The notes beneath the pieces are model-generated. The model saw only the letters and a list, made by a program, of their open reading frames with translations, was not told the origin of the DNA and did not search any database. Shown here piece after piece: positions 27,528 through 36,903 of a DNA stretch of 64,000 nt. Source of the DNA: Melioribacteraceae bacterium (GTDB taxonomy: Bacteria; Bacteroidota; Ignavibacteria; Ignavibacteriales; Melioribacteraceae); the NCBI GenBank assembly GCA_011525875.1, contig WYBN01000011.1:1-64000 (forward strand). Reading direction: 5' to 3'. How positions within the stretch are numbered: position 1 is the first letter of the stretch; every line of letters begins with the position of its first letter. The translations under genes and the position numbers were made by a program.

Positions 27528-28634
27528 TTATTCAACAACGTTAACTTTTTGTCCTTCTTTAACTATATTCTGCCCAACAACAATAACTGTATCGCCGTTA
27601 TTTAACCCCCTTATGATTTCAATCCTGCCGTTACTAGAAATACCTGGCTCAACCTCCACTAAAGCTGCATTTCTATCTTTAACAGTAAAAACAAAATGTT
27701 TCCGCATTGGTGTTTGAATGCCAGTATTTCTGTCTATAATCACTTCTGTCTGCCTAAGTAGAGCTTTTTCCGGAATTGCAATTGTATTTGGTTTAGAATT
27801 AACTTCAATATAAAATTCGCCGAATAACCCTGACTTTAGCCGGCTGTCATTGCTTATTAACTGAACTTCTATCTCCAGCGCTTTCGTGAGTTGATCGACG
27901 GCTTGATTGACAGAAGAAACCTTTCCATAAAATTCCACTCCATATATTGATGGAAATTTTATTGCAACATTTTGTCCCTTCTTGATAAATGGAATATCCT
28001 TAGGAGTAACTTTTAATTTAGCCTTCATTCCCGCGGAACCTATCAACTGAATTACAGGCTGTCCAGCCGGAGCCATTTGATTGATTTCAAAATAAACAGC
28101 CGCAATAATTCCTTCGAACGGAGCTTTCACAAAACTATTTTCATACTGTTCTTCCGCCTGTCTTAGCATTGCTTGACTCTGCTCAACTACCGCCTCAGCA
28201 GCTTTTTTCTGGGTAAGCGCTTGTTCAAACTGCTGCTGGCTTACGGCGTTCTGTTTGTGAAGGCGTTCAATTCTTTCATACTCCTGCAAAACCAAATTTA
28301 GCTGTGCCCCGGCATTTTTTAATGATGCTTCCGCCGCTTCAACTACTTGTTTTAGCAGTGCATTATATTGTACCGCAAGAATTTGACCTTTGTTGACTTT
28401 ATCCCCGGCTTTAACATAAATCTTTTCAAACTTCTCGGATATTTTACTGTAAAGTATGACATCTTCGTAAGCAGTTAAACCGCCTGTAAGCTTAATTGTT
28501 TTTGATATTGTTTCCGGTTTTATTTCAAAAACTTTAACCGGTATTGATTTCACTTCTTCGTTCTCCTCATTCGACTGGCAGCCGATCAAAAGAATAGCGG
28601 CAGCAAACAAGATAAGCGTTAGTTTGATTTGCAT
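27528..28634 (-). CDS. Periplasmic adaptor (membrane fusion) lipoprotein
   Basis: A 368-residue HlyD/AcrA-type adaptor that links the RND pump to the outer-membrane channel. It has a lipoprotein signal (MQIKLTLILFAAAILLIGC, lipobox LIGC, lipidated Cys19), a split biotinyl-lipoyl domain (about 60-90 and 175-205), an alpha-helical hairpin with coiled-coil character (about 95-170, rich in Gln, Glu, Ala), a beta-barrel domain (about 205-285) and a membrane-proximal domain to the end. Length is normal. GAGGA precedes the start and the gene lies 15 bases after the channel gene. Confidence 0.9.
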   Translation of the reverse strand: MQIKLTLILFAAAILLIGCQSNEENEEVKSIPVKVFEIKPETISKTIKLTGGLTAYEDVILYSKISEKFEKIYVKAGDKVNKGQILAVQYNALLKQVVEAAEASLKNAGAQLNLVLQEYERIERLHKQNAVSQQQFEQALTQKKAAEAVVEQSQAMLRQAEEQYENSFVKAPFEGIIAAVYFEINQMAPAGQPVIQLIGSAGMKAKLKVTPKDIPFIKKGQNVAIKFPSIYGVEFYGKVSSVNQAVDQLTKALEIEVQLISNDSRLKSGLFGEFYIEVNSKPNTIAIPEKALLRQTEVIIDRNTGIQTPMRKHFVFTVKDRNAALVEVEPGISSNGRIEIIRGLNNGDTVIVVGQNIVKEGQKVNVVE

Positions 28635-28649
28635 TTCATCCTCAAAAAT

Positions 28650-29987
28650 TTATTCCCAAATTTTATTTAATAATCCAACAGATTTCAGCAGACCAAGCTG
28701 CGTAATATTGTTATTGTAAATTGCCTGCAGATATTGAGTTTTGCTGTTGTTATAAAGTAATTGCGCATTCAACACATCAAGCTGTGTGCTCATACCTTCC
28801 GCATATAAAAGATTTGACAATCGTAAACTTTCTCTGGACTGCTTCAAGGCTTCCTCATAGCTTTTAAGGTTTTTTTCGGATTCCTTATATAAATAAAAAT
28901 TCTGTTCGACCTCGATTAAAGCCTGATCTTCGGCAGATTTAGCAGCCATTTTCATTTGATCGCTTCGAATCTTAGCAATTTGGTAATCCAAAATTCTTCT
29001 TCCGCCTTCGAATAATGGGAAGTTGACCGAAAGCATAAGAGATTTTGACCGGATGTAATCGCTCCACATAACATTTGAGTTATCGAGCTGAGCCTGATGC
29101 TGAATACTTGCCGTAAGTATAATTGAAGGTGCAAATTGACCGAGTGCAATATTTTCTCCCTGCTCTGCCGCCCCTAATTTATGTCCGACCGATTTCAAGT
29201 CTGCACGGTATTCTAAGGAATACTGTGCCAGTTCTTCAAGAGTATTATCAGCGTAATCTTTCAGGAAATAGCGCGAAGCAAGAGAATCGTTTATCACGAG
29301 CGAGTCTTCAAGAGAAAGATTAAGTATCAGCTTCAGTCTTTGAAGTGACAAATGTTTGTTCGATAATGCCGATTCATACAGCGGCAGTGTTGAATAATAC
29401 TGGGCTCTTGCTCTTTGAAGATCAAGTTCGGTGGATGCGCCGGCATTGTAAAATTTTTCAACCTGCTCAAGATTCGCTCTTGAAACATCAACAGCTTCCT
29501 TAGCCGCATCGGTAATTGAGTTAGCAAGTATTGCCCCGTAATAAGCCTGCAGAGCAGAAAAAACTGTTTCTTCTTCTTTCCCTTTTAATTCTTCTGCAAG
29601 CGATTTTTTCAACTGCTTTTGAATCTTATAGTTGAAAAATCTTGTGCCTCCCGTAAACACTGGCAGCGAGAGATTCAACGAATGCTGGAAAGAATAATTC
29701 GTTCCGACAACAAATCTCTGTCCCATGAAAATAAAAACCGGAAGCTCAAGATTTTTTGTGAACATTCCCTGATATCCGAACGTTGGAAGAAAACTGCCTA
29801 AGGCTTTCCAGGTTTCAAGGTTTTGAGCTTCGTAATCAAGCAGCGCTGATTTTAAAAGCAAATTATCTTCGCGGGAACGGTCGATTAATTCTTCCCAGCT
29901 TAAGTAAATAACATTCTTCTGCTGCGCTGATTTCGAAGCTGTGCATATTATTAATAGAAAAATTATTTTGGCAATTATTTTAAACAT
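28650..29987 (-). CDS. TolC-family outer-membrane efflux channel
   Basis: A 445-residue exported protein with signal peptide (about 1-20, ending SKSAQ) and two duplicated OEP halves of long amphipathic helices and short strands (about 30-235 and 240-440). Typical phrases are FYNAGASTELDLQRARAQYYSTLPLYESALSNK in the first half and LYAEGMSTQLDVLNAQLLYNNSKTQYLQAIYN in the second, the repeated L-D-x-x-x-A motif of TolC-type channels. GGAGATATAA precedes the ATG. It is the first structural gene after tetR, 15 bases downstream, and with the adaptor and pump makes a full tripartite efflux system. Confidence 0.9.
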   Translation of the reverse strand: MFKIIAKIIFLLIICTASKSAQQKNVIYLSWEELIDRSREDNLLLKSALLDYEAQNLETWKALGSFLPTFGYQGMFTKNLELPVFIFMGQRFVVGTNYSFQHSLNLSLPVFTGGTRFFNYKIQKQLKKSLAEELKGKEEETVFSALQAYYGAILANSITDAAKEAVDVSRANLEQVEKFYNAGASTELDLQRARAQYYSTLPLYESALSNKHLSLQRLKLILNLSLEDSLVINDSLASRYFLKDYADNTLEELAQYSLEYRADLKSVGHKLGAAEQGENIALGQFAPSIILTASIQHQAQLDNSNVMWSDYIRSKSLMLSVNFPLFEGGRRILDYQIAKIRSDQMKMAAKSAEDQALIEVEQNFYLYKESEKNLKSYEEALKQSRESLRLSNLLYAEGMSTQLDVLNAQLLYNNSKTQYLQAIYNNNITQLGLLKSVGLLNKIWE

Positions 29988-30002
29988 TTATATCTCCGGG
30001 AA

Positions 30003-30584
30003 TTACTTTTCCATAAACAAGTTATTTTTCCACATTTCGAAAAGTTCATCTAATTTTTTATTGATATTTCTTTTGTAGAAACCAAACAAAACATTCTGCA
30101 TAACAACAAATAATACCGAACCAATAATCATATTTGAAAGAGCATCAATATCGGCATCCTGGTGTATATAGCCTTCATTTTGTTTAAGTTCTAGGTACTT
30201 TTTAAAAAATTTAATTTCATTTTCTGCACGTACAATTTTTTTCTTAACTAAATCATCCGGTATGTTCATGGTATTTAATAAAGTGGAAAACTGTATGAAG
30301 GGTCTGTATTTTTTTAGAAAGATTTTATAGATTCTTATTATTGCATATATATTCTCAAGAAATTTATTCTCTTCGTTAAAGTATCTTTGTTTGTATTCAT
30401 CGGATAACCTGAAAGTTTCTTCAATAAGCTCATGAAGTAAGGTTTCTTTGTCCTTAAAGTAATAATACAATACCGGCTTGGTAATGCCGGCGGTTTCGCA
30501 GATTTGCCTTACTGATACGGCGTCAAATCCATATTTTGAAAACAACTCTGCAGCTGTGAAAAATATTTTGTCTTTTGTATTCAT
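30003..30584 (-). CDS. TetR/AcrR-family repressor of the efflux operon
   Basis: A 193-residue regulator. The N-terminal helix-turn-helix (about 5-50) shows the family pattern: AAELFSKYGFDAVSVRQICETAGITKPVLYYYFKDKETLL. The C-terminal part (about 60-190) is all-helical and divergent, as expected for a ligand pocket and dimer face. It is the first gene of the efflux operon, and a TetR-type dyad lies 78 bases upstream of its start. It therefore very likely represses itself and the pump genes, with relief when an effector binds (inference from family and context). Confidence 0.92.
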   Translation of the reverse strand: MNTKDKIFFTAAELFSKYGFDAVSVRQICETAGITKPVLYYYFKDKETLLHELIEETFRLSDEYKQRYFNEENKFLENIYAIIRIYKIFLKKYRPFIQFSTLLNTMNIPDDLVKKKIVRAENEIKFFKKYLELKQNEGYIHQDADIDALSNMIIGSVLFVVMQNVLFGFYKRNINKKLDELFEMWKNNLFMEK

Positions 30585-30661
30585 TGCCTGCCAATTTTTA
30601 TGAAAAGACTCTTAATTTGACGTTGCTCTCCGATAATCGTTTCGTAAAAATATAAAAATTA

Positions 30662-30677
30662 TACCGACCGGTAGGTA
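30662..30677. promoter_or_regulatory. TetR-type operator dyad
   Basis: TACCGACCGGTAGGTA is a 16-base palindrome centred on CCGG with one mismatched pair (G30666 against A30673). It closely resembles the ACCGACCGGTCGGT dyads bound by many AcrR/TetR repressors. It lies in the spacer upstream of the tetR gene and stands out in AT-rich surroundings. Confidence 0.75.
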
Positions 30678-30870
30678 ATTTTTTTATTAATAACGCAAAT
30701 AAAATAAATGGGATTTTATTCGGTTTGTTTTTTTTATTATTTGAAGGAATAAGTAATCAACCGATAGGAAGAATGAAGACATTATGCAATGACGCTCAAA
30801 AATAATTTGAAAACATTAAGTAAATGGAGTGTGCCTTAAGACAAATTTATTCAAATTTTTAATTTGCCGC

Positions 30871-30899
30871 TTGACTTAGTAATTGACATATGTTAATAT
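30871..30899 (+). promoter_or_regulatory. Sigma70-like promoter candidate for the 31159 gene
   Basis: TTGACT (30871-30876) is followed after exactly 17 bases by TAATAT (30894-30899), a good match to a -35/-10 pair. It would give a leader of about 250 bases. A second TTGACA at 30883 has no -10 partner at proper spacing. Ignavibacterial promoter consensus is uncertain. Confidence 0.35.
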
Positions 30900-31158
30900 T
30901 AAAGCGACTAATTAGCGGTATTATAAGAGATATTTAAAAGAGGATTGAACAGGGGGACATTAATTTCCTCTTCCTCAGATGTACTTAAACAGTTATATGA
31001 TTAACTCAAGAATTTCTTGGAAAAGCCGTGAATTTAACGTTAAGATCTTACATGCTGATAATTTTTCTAATTTCTTCTGCAACAATTTTTTCCGCAAACA
31101 TTTTTTTAATTCAAAATAGAGAAGGGAGCTAATAAAAAATATTTTTTAGGAGGTATTT

Positions 31159-34100
31159 ATGGGTACGCCCAGGTACAAATCCTTTTCATTCAGTTTGTTG
31201 TACTGCATTATTTTGTTTTTATTTGCATACGTTTTAAATGCTCAGCCCGGCGGCTGGCGCGCTATTCCGGGGATTAACCTAAGTGAGATTTATAAAATAA
31301 AAGCCGGCGGCGAGCATTTGTTTATGCTTGGTTTGCGCGGAATGGTCAAATCAACGGATGGCGGAGAAACATGGAATAGTTGTCAGCAATTTGGCGGCAG
31401 AGACGTTTGGATGTTTAATGAAAACTCAGGCATTCTTGCCGGCTATGGCGAAATTTATGTAACAAATGATGGATGGCAAAGCGGGACAAAAACAACTAAT
31501 ATTGATAATGCACGAAGTATTTTCATGAACGATAACCAAACCGGATTTACAGCGGGTTGGTTTGGTTATATCTATAAAACTACAGACGGCGGGCAAACAT
31601 GGACTGAGAATAGGCAGGATCCGAGTCAATACTGGAATGATTTTACCAGCATTTTTTTCAATACTCCGTTAAACGGACATGCTGTTGGCAAATATTACTA
31701 CAAATCTTCAACAGACGGCGGCGAAACATGGAATTTGAATACAGGTGTTCCCATTATGGGAGAATTTAATAAAGTTTGTTTTGTTGATCAAAATACTGGC
31801 TTTATAGTAGGAGATTATGGAATAATTTATAAATCTACAAATGGCGGTATCAGTTGGTTCTCTCAGACAAGTAATACTGACAATAATCTAAAGAGCATTT
31901 CTTTTCAGGATCTGAGCAATGGTATTGCAGTCGGAGATAACGGAACAATTCTTTCAACCTCCAACAGTGGAGATACTTGGACTCCGCTGACCTCGAACAC
32001 AACCGAGCATTTGAATGATGTTCTTGTAAAATCTGACGGCGAAGCCTGGATTGCGGGAACTGGTAATTTATTAATAACAAATAAACCTCAGCCGGTCTCA
32101 TATACATTATCTATGGGGCTGCTGCCCTGGGACGCTGCACAGGATGGATGCACTACCACCCCACCTACCGGCGCTCATTCTTATCTTGCCAATACAATAG
32201 TTCCTGTTTCTGCGCAAGACAAACAGCAATCCGGCTGGTATTTTAAGGAATGGACGGGCGATGCATCTGGCAACGACCCGAATATTAATATTGTTATGCA
32301 AGATCATAAAAATGTGACAGCAAACTTTGTGAATTTAACTTTAACGGTTTCCGGCACAGTGGCAGAATCTGTTATCTGCCCCGACAGCGGAAGGATAGAA
32401 CTTTTTACTTTTCTTCCGATAAATTTTACTGCATCTAATGACGATGATTGGATTGTAAATAGTTTTAACCTTAAATCCGCAGGAAGCGGGGATGAAGTTG
32501 ATGATATTGAAAAGATTTATGTTAAATCCGGCAATAGTGTTATTTACGAAGGGCAATTTGCGAGCGATGATGGAATCATTCAGGCGCAGTTGAATCCTCA
32601 ATTGATTGTGCCCGCTGGACAGACACGGCAGGTTGTCGTCGTTTATGAATTTAAGTATGACGAAAATTCTTACGGCAGATATCAGATCAGAACCTTTGAA
32701 CTTGAAACCGACGGCGTTAACGCAAAGCCTCAGAATTATAATGAAGGACTCATACAGGGCAGCGCCCGCAGACAAGCGCTTACTATTGCTCCGGTTATCA
32801 CGTCAAAGAATAAGGGATTTGGAAATATTCAAAGTGCGGTTGACGATTCAAGCACAACTGACGGAGATGTGTGCTATATCTGCAAAGGAGAATATGAAGA
32901 TAGAGCTGAAATAACTAAATCTATAATACTTACCTCTTTTAAGGGAAAAACCTTTACAACATTAAGTTATCCACCAAGTATCTCAGACAAACCAATTATA
33001 GATATTAAAAAAGATAATGTTACAGTCAGCAGTTTAACTTTTAAGTCTCCGCTTCCTTGGCAAGATAAAAATGCAATTCACTTTTCCGGAATGAATATTA
33101 AGATAAACTCTTGTTCCTTCCGTGACCTGTATATAAGTATTTTTGGAAAATCTTCAAGTAAGGCTGAGATTTCGAATAATACATTTAATTCAGTTAATAC
33201 CTCGATTAAAACCGATTATGTCGATTCAACAATAATAAAAAATAATACGTTTCTTTCTGATTACTATGATATCTATTTATGGCAGTCTAGAGATAACAGA
33301 ATATTTTTAAATAGTTTCTTCGGTGAATCTAAATTATTACTCAGTCATTCGAGAGATAACGAAATATATGATAACAATAAAGATATAATCTATCCTGTAA
33401 CTTCCCTTTTTCTAGATTTCAATTCCCACGATAATTTTGTTACAACCAATAGATTCGGTTTAATTTTTGTTAAACCTGACTCCAAAAAAAATATTATTAC
33501 TTCGAATTTTGCGGGAGGAATCGCGGTACACTCAAGCTATAACACTATTATTGGAAATATTATAGAAAATTTTTTGCAATCTGAACATTCGGAAACCGGA
33601 ATATATGTTGGTGGTGAAGGGAACATTATTTCGGAAAATACTATCAGCGCGAAATATTCTGGGATTAAGTTACAATACCCCGCAAAAAATACAGTAATTT
33701 CTAAAAACAAAATATTCAATTGTGGTACAGAAGGTATTGCAATCATTAGTTCGGCAGAGATTAAAATCAGTATGAATAATATCTACAAGAACAGGGAAGG
33801 TATTTTTATAAATGGCGGACATTCAATAGAAATTTTAAACAATAAAATTGTTGATCATAGTGACTTTCAGTATGGAGGTTTGGGGATTCTCCTATATAGT
33901 TCAGAAAACGTATCAATTCTTGGAAATAATTTGGTGCGCAACTGCACAGGGATTAAGATTATAGAATCTCAAAACATAAAAGTAGGCAATAACAACATTT
34001 CAGATAGTTTCTGCCTTAAGACCGGTATCAGTGTTGATAATTCGAATCCGGAGATATATTGGAATACAATATCAAATAATAACGGCAATGGAATCTTTCT

Positions 34101-35406
34101 TGAGAACGGGGCGATGCCCGATATTACGGCAAATAATATATACGGGAATACAGAATTTGGTATTAATAACTCCGACTCCAAAATAACAATAAACGCATCG
34201 GGGAATTATTGGGGCAGTCAAAGCGGACCTACTTCCGGTGATATTCAAGGAAATGTTGATGCAGCCAATTGGCTTTCATCTCAGGTTGAGTTTGTATCTT
34301 CTTTAGAAAAAGACAGTCTTAAAGTTTCTCCCGGAAGAACCGATTCCATATTCATCTCATATCAAAATTTCAGCAACCCGGTGGATATTATCAATATTAA
34401 TCTTTCGGATGATAACGGATGGATCAGCGGCGTATCATCATTTTCGGTTGAAATGCTCGACAGCGCCGGCGCATTGGTTCCAATTGTGATAAATGTCCCT
34501 TCAAATATTCAGCAGGGTTCTTTCGATAAAGTGTTTATCACGGCTCAATGCCATTCCGATGAGAATCTTATCCGTCGAGATTCATTCTATGTCTATGTCT
34601 ATGAGCCTCTGATCACTCGTATGGCAATCTTACCCGATTCACTCACTATTTCCATTGGTGATTCAGTTTTGTTCACTGCGTCGGGATATGACCAATTCGA
34701 TAATTCAATTGAGGTTCAGCCTGTTTGGCAGACAACCCTCGGAGAGATTAGCGTCGATGGTCTTTTCAAGGTTTCCGCAGAAGGTATTGCTTTAATCACC
34801 GCCGTTGATAATTCCACAGGTATTCAGGCAGGCGCAACTGCTTTTATCAGTCAGCAAGAAGCGCATCTCGCTTTAATTAAACTCGAACCGGATTCGGTAT
34901 TATTACATCCCGGAGAAAAGCAGATGTTTGAAGCAAAGACATATAATCAGTTTATGTTTCCCTACTCTGTTGATGTAATATGGACTGCCGAAGGAGGTTT
35001 GATTGACAGCTATGGTTATTATAAGGCTGACAGTACTGCCGGAACATTTAGTATTACGGCAGAAGACACTTTAAGCGGTATTAGCGGAACTGCCGTTGTT
35101 ATTATCGAGCTGCCGGTAAATGTTGTTGATAATATATCCCCGGATGAATACAAGCTTTATCAGAATTACCTGAATCCTTTTAATCCGGCGACAAAGATTA
35201 GGTTTGCTGTTCCGAAGACTGCTGCAGTATCTCTAAGGGTATATGACATTCTCGGACGCGAAGTCGCCTTGCTTGTCAACGAAGTTAAGAAACCGGGTTA
35301 CTATGAGCTCAGCTGGAATGCTAACCATCTTGCAAGCGGGATTTATTTTATTTATATAAAATCGAATGAATACTCTAAAGTGATGAAAACTGTCTTAATT
35401 AAATAA
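31159..35406 (+). CDS. Giant T9SS surface protein: YCF48 propeller, beta-helix, Ig-like domains
   Basis: A 1415-residue secreted multidomain protein with AGGAGG (31148-31153) before its ATG. Order: signal peptide (about 1-28); YCF48/BNR-like propeller (about 30-310; STDGGETWNS, TTDGGQTWTEN, STNGGISWFSQ); a bacterial-repeat domain (about 315-392, ending in KEWTGD...MQDHKNVTANF); a beta domain (about 395-540); a right-handed parallel beta-helix of NosD/pectate-lyase style with many Asn-ladder turns (about 548-1020); a linker beta domain; two BIG2-like Ig domains (about 1150-1320; DSLTISIGDSVLFTASGYDQF); and a T9SS sorting domain (about 1330-1415). The sorting motif reads NYLNPFNP, with Leu for the first Pro. 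The beta-helix suggests polysaccharide binding or cleavage, but catalytic residues are not identifiable. Confidence 0.87.
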   Translation: MGTPRYKSFSFSLLYCIILFLFAYVLNAQPGGWRAIPGINLSEIYKIKAGGEHLFMLGLRGMVKSTDGGETWNSCQQFGGRDVWMFNENSGILAGYGEIYVTNDGWQSGTKTTNIDNARSIFMNDNQTGFTAGWFGYIYKTTDGGQTWTENRQDPSQYWNDFTSIFFNTPLNGHAVGKYYYKSSTDGGETWNLNTGVPIMGEFNKVCFVDQNTGFIVGDYGIIYKSTNGGISWFSQTSNTDNNLKSISFQDLSNGIAVGDNGTILSTSNSGDTWTPLTSNTTEHLNDVLVKSDGEAWIAGTGNLLITNKPQPVSYTLSMGLLPWDAAQDGCTTTPPTGAHSYLANTIVPVSAQDKQQSGWYFKEWTGDASGNDPNINIVMQDHKNVTANFVNLTLTVSGTVAESVICPDSGRIELFTFLPINFTASNDDDWIVNSFNLKSAGSGDEVDDIEKIYVKSGNSVIYEGQFASDDGIIQAQLNPQLIVPAGQTRQVVVVYEFKYDENSYGRYQIRTFELETDGVNAKPQNYNEGLIQGSARRQALTIAPVITSKNKGFGNIQSAVDDSSTTDGDVCYICKGEYEDRAEITKSIILTSFKGKTFTTLSYPPSISDKPIIDIKKDNVTVSSLTFKSPLPWQDKNAIHFSGMNIKINSCSFRDLYISIFGKSSSKAEISNNTFNSVNTSIKTDYVDSTIIKNNTFLSDYYDIYLWQSRDNRIFLNSFFGESKLLLSHSRDNEIYDNNKDIIYPVTSLFLDFNSHDNFVTTNRFGLIFVKPDSKKNIITSNFAGGIAVHSSYNTIIGNIIENFLQSEHSETGIYVGGEGNIISENTISAKYSGIKLQYPAKNTVISKNKIFNCGTEGIAIISSAEIKISMNNIYKNREGIFINGGHSIEILNNKIVDHSDFQYGGLGILLYSSENVSILGNNLVRNCTGIKIIESQNIKVGNNNISDSFCLKTGISVDNSNPEIYWNTISNNNGNGIFLENGAMPDITANNIYGNTEFGINNSDSKITINASGNYWGSQSGPTSGDIQGNVDAANWLSSQVEFVSSLEKDSLKVSPGRTDSIFISYQNFSNPVDIININLSDDNGWISGVSSFSVEMLDSAGALVPIVINVPSNIQQGSFDKVFITAQCHSDENLIRRDSFYVYVYEPLITRMAILPDSLTISIGDSVLFTASGYDQFDNSIEVQPVWQTTLGEISVDGLFKVSAEGIALITAVDNSTGIQAGATAFISQQEAHLALIKLEPDSVLLHPGEKQMFEAKTYNQFMFPYSVDVIWTAEGGLIDSYGYYKADSTAGTFSITAEDTLSGISGTAVVIIELPVNVVDNISPDEYKLYQNYLNPFNPATKIRFAVPKTAAVSLRVYDILGREVALLVNEVKKPGYYELSWNANHLASGIYFIYIKSNEYSKVMKTVLIK

Positions 35407-35485
35407 GTCCGCATCTCTTAAAAACGGATTGTCTGAATTTTGTATATTTACGGTGTGTAATTAAAAATTGAGATGGGGAATAAAA

Positions 35486-36874
35486 ATGTTTTCTGATAAG
35501 ACTTACAAACAGCGGAGAGATGGATTAAAGAAGTTAATGGGAGGGGGCGTTTTGTTTTTCCCCGGCAATAATGAAGCCCCGATGAATTATCCCGCTAATT
35601 ATTACAAGTTCAGGCAGGACAGTAATTTTCTCTATTACTTCGGTTTAGATTCGGCTGGGCTTAACGCGGTGATAGACGCGGATAACAATGAAGAAATTAT
35701 ATTTGGTGACGACAGGTCAATTGATGAAGTTGTATGGATGGGACCTCAGGAAAGTCTATCCGAAAGAGCTTTGCGGACTGGCATAAGTAAAACACTTCCC
35801 TCGAATGACTTAACGAATTATTTAACTAAAACAATTTCCTCCGGCAAAAAAATTCATTTTACAGCGCCTTACCGAAGCGATATTAAAATTCAATTTGAAG
35901 AATGGTTTAAAATACCAACCGGAAAGATTATAAGCGAGTCATCCGAAAAATTAATAAGATCAATAATTTCCCAGCGCTCTGTTAAATCCGATGAAGAGGT
36001 AAAAGAGATAGAAGACGCACTAAATATCAGTTATGAAATGAATACGCTTGCAATGCGATATTCCAAACCGGGCGTTATTGAGCGCGAAGTATACGGCGCT
36101 ATTGAAGGGATTGCCCTTGGAATGGGAAGAGGTATTTCTTTCCCTGTAATATTTTCTGTCAGAGGCGAAACTCTTCATAATCATAAACACGAAAACATTA
36201 TGCGCGAAGGCGATCTTGCTTTGCTTGACTCGGGCGCTGAATCAAACCTGCATTACGCCAGCGATATAACAAGAACCTTCCCGGTCGGCGGCAAGTTTAC
36301 TTCACCGCAGAGAGATATTTATAATGTCGTTCTTCAATCACAGCTCGAGGCAATTAAGATGATAAAACCCGGGGTTTTATTCCGCGATATTCATCTGCAC
36401 TCCGCAAAAGTGATTGCGGACGGTTTGAAGGAAATCGGCTTGATGAAAGGCGATACTGCCGAAGCTGTTGCACAGGGCGCGCATGCATTATTTTTTCCCC
36501 ATGGATTAGGGCACATGCTCGGACTTGACGTTCACGACATGGAAGGACTCGGAGAAAATTACATCGGTTACAGCGATACGATAAAGAGAAGTCAGCAATT
36601 TGGATTAGCTTATTTAAGGTTTGCAAAAGAAATGCAGCCTGGTCATGTAATCACAATCGAACCGGGAGTTTATTTTATTCCAAAACTTATTGAACAATGG
36701 CGGAGCGAAATAAAGCACGCAGATTTCATCAACTACGATAAACTTGAAGGTTATTTGAATTTCGGAGGAATCCGCATTGAAGACGATATAATTGTAACTG
36801 ATACAGGCTCCAGAGTTTTGGGCAAACCTATTCCAAAAATAGTTGAGGAAGTTGAAGCGGTCTGCGCATCATAA
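35486..36874 (+). CDS. pepP: Xaa-Pro aminopeptidase (M24B family)
   Basis: A 462-residue cytoplasmic metallopeptidase that removes N-terminal residues preceding proline. The ATG at 35486 is chosen over an in-frame ATG at 35468 because GATGGGGA lies ahead of it and the protein then starts MFSDKTYKQRRDGL, as in homologues. The N-terminal creatinase-like domain (about 1-165) is followed by the pita-bread catalytic domain (about 170-455). The five dinuclear-metal ligands are recognisable: Asp in LLDSGAE, Asp in YASDITRTFP, His in GLGHMLGLDVHD, Glu in TIEPGVYF and Glu in GGIRIEDD. It is followed 29 bases later by the FAD dehydrogenase gene, possibly as one transcript. Confidence 0.9.
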   Translation: MFSDKTYKQRRDGLKKLMGGGVLFFPGNNEAPMNYPANYYKFRQDSNFLYYFGLDSAGLNAVIDADNNEEIIFGDDRSIDEVVWMGPQESLSERALRTGISKTLPSNDLTNYLTKTISSGKKIHFTAPYRSDIKIQFEEWFKIPTGKIISESSEKLIRSIISQRSVKSDEEVKEIEDALNISYEMNTLAMRYSKPGVIEREVYGAIEGIALGMGRGISFPVIFSVRGETLHNHKHENIMREGDLALLDSGAESNLHYASDITRTFPVGGKFTSPQRDIYNVVLQSQLEAIKMIKPGVLFRDIHLHSAKVIADGLKEIGLMKGDTAEAVAQGAHALFFPHGLGHMLGLDVHDMEGLGENYIGYSDTIKRSQQFGLAYLRFAKEMQPGHVITIEPGVYFIPKLIEQWRSEIKHADFINYDKLEGYLNFGGIRIEDDIIVTDTGSRVLGKPIPKIVEEVEAVCAS

Positions 36875-36903
36875 AATAATCATATTATATCCGGAAGAAA
36901 ATA

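Larger units (their letters stand above)
30585..31158. other. 574-bp intergenic region between tetR and the beta-helix gene
   Basis: This divergent spacer holds the tetR operator (30662-30677), a sigma70-like promoter candidate (30871-30899), a small palindrome CTAATTAG (30908-30915) and a long leader before the 31159 start. A 34-codon GTG-start frame at 31028-31132 would encode a signal-peptide-like hydrophobic peptide, but without a good ribosome binding site it is not called as a gene. No RNA gene is recognised. Confidence 0.5.

Noticed and set aside
31028..31132. 34-codon GTG-start frame with a signal-peptide-like hydrophobic core
   Set aside because: No ribosome binding site at proper distance, low-complexity T-rich sequence, and it stops just before the real gene. 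It may be a chance frame or a relic.
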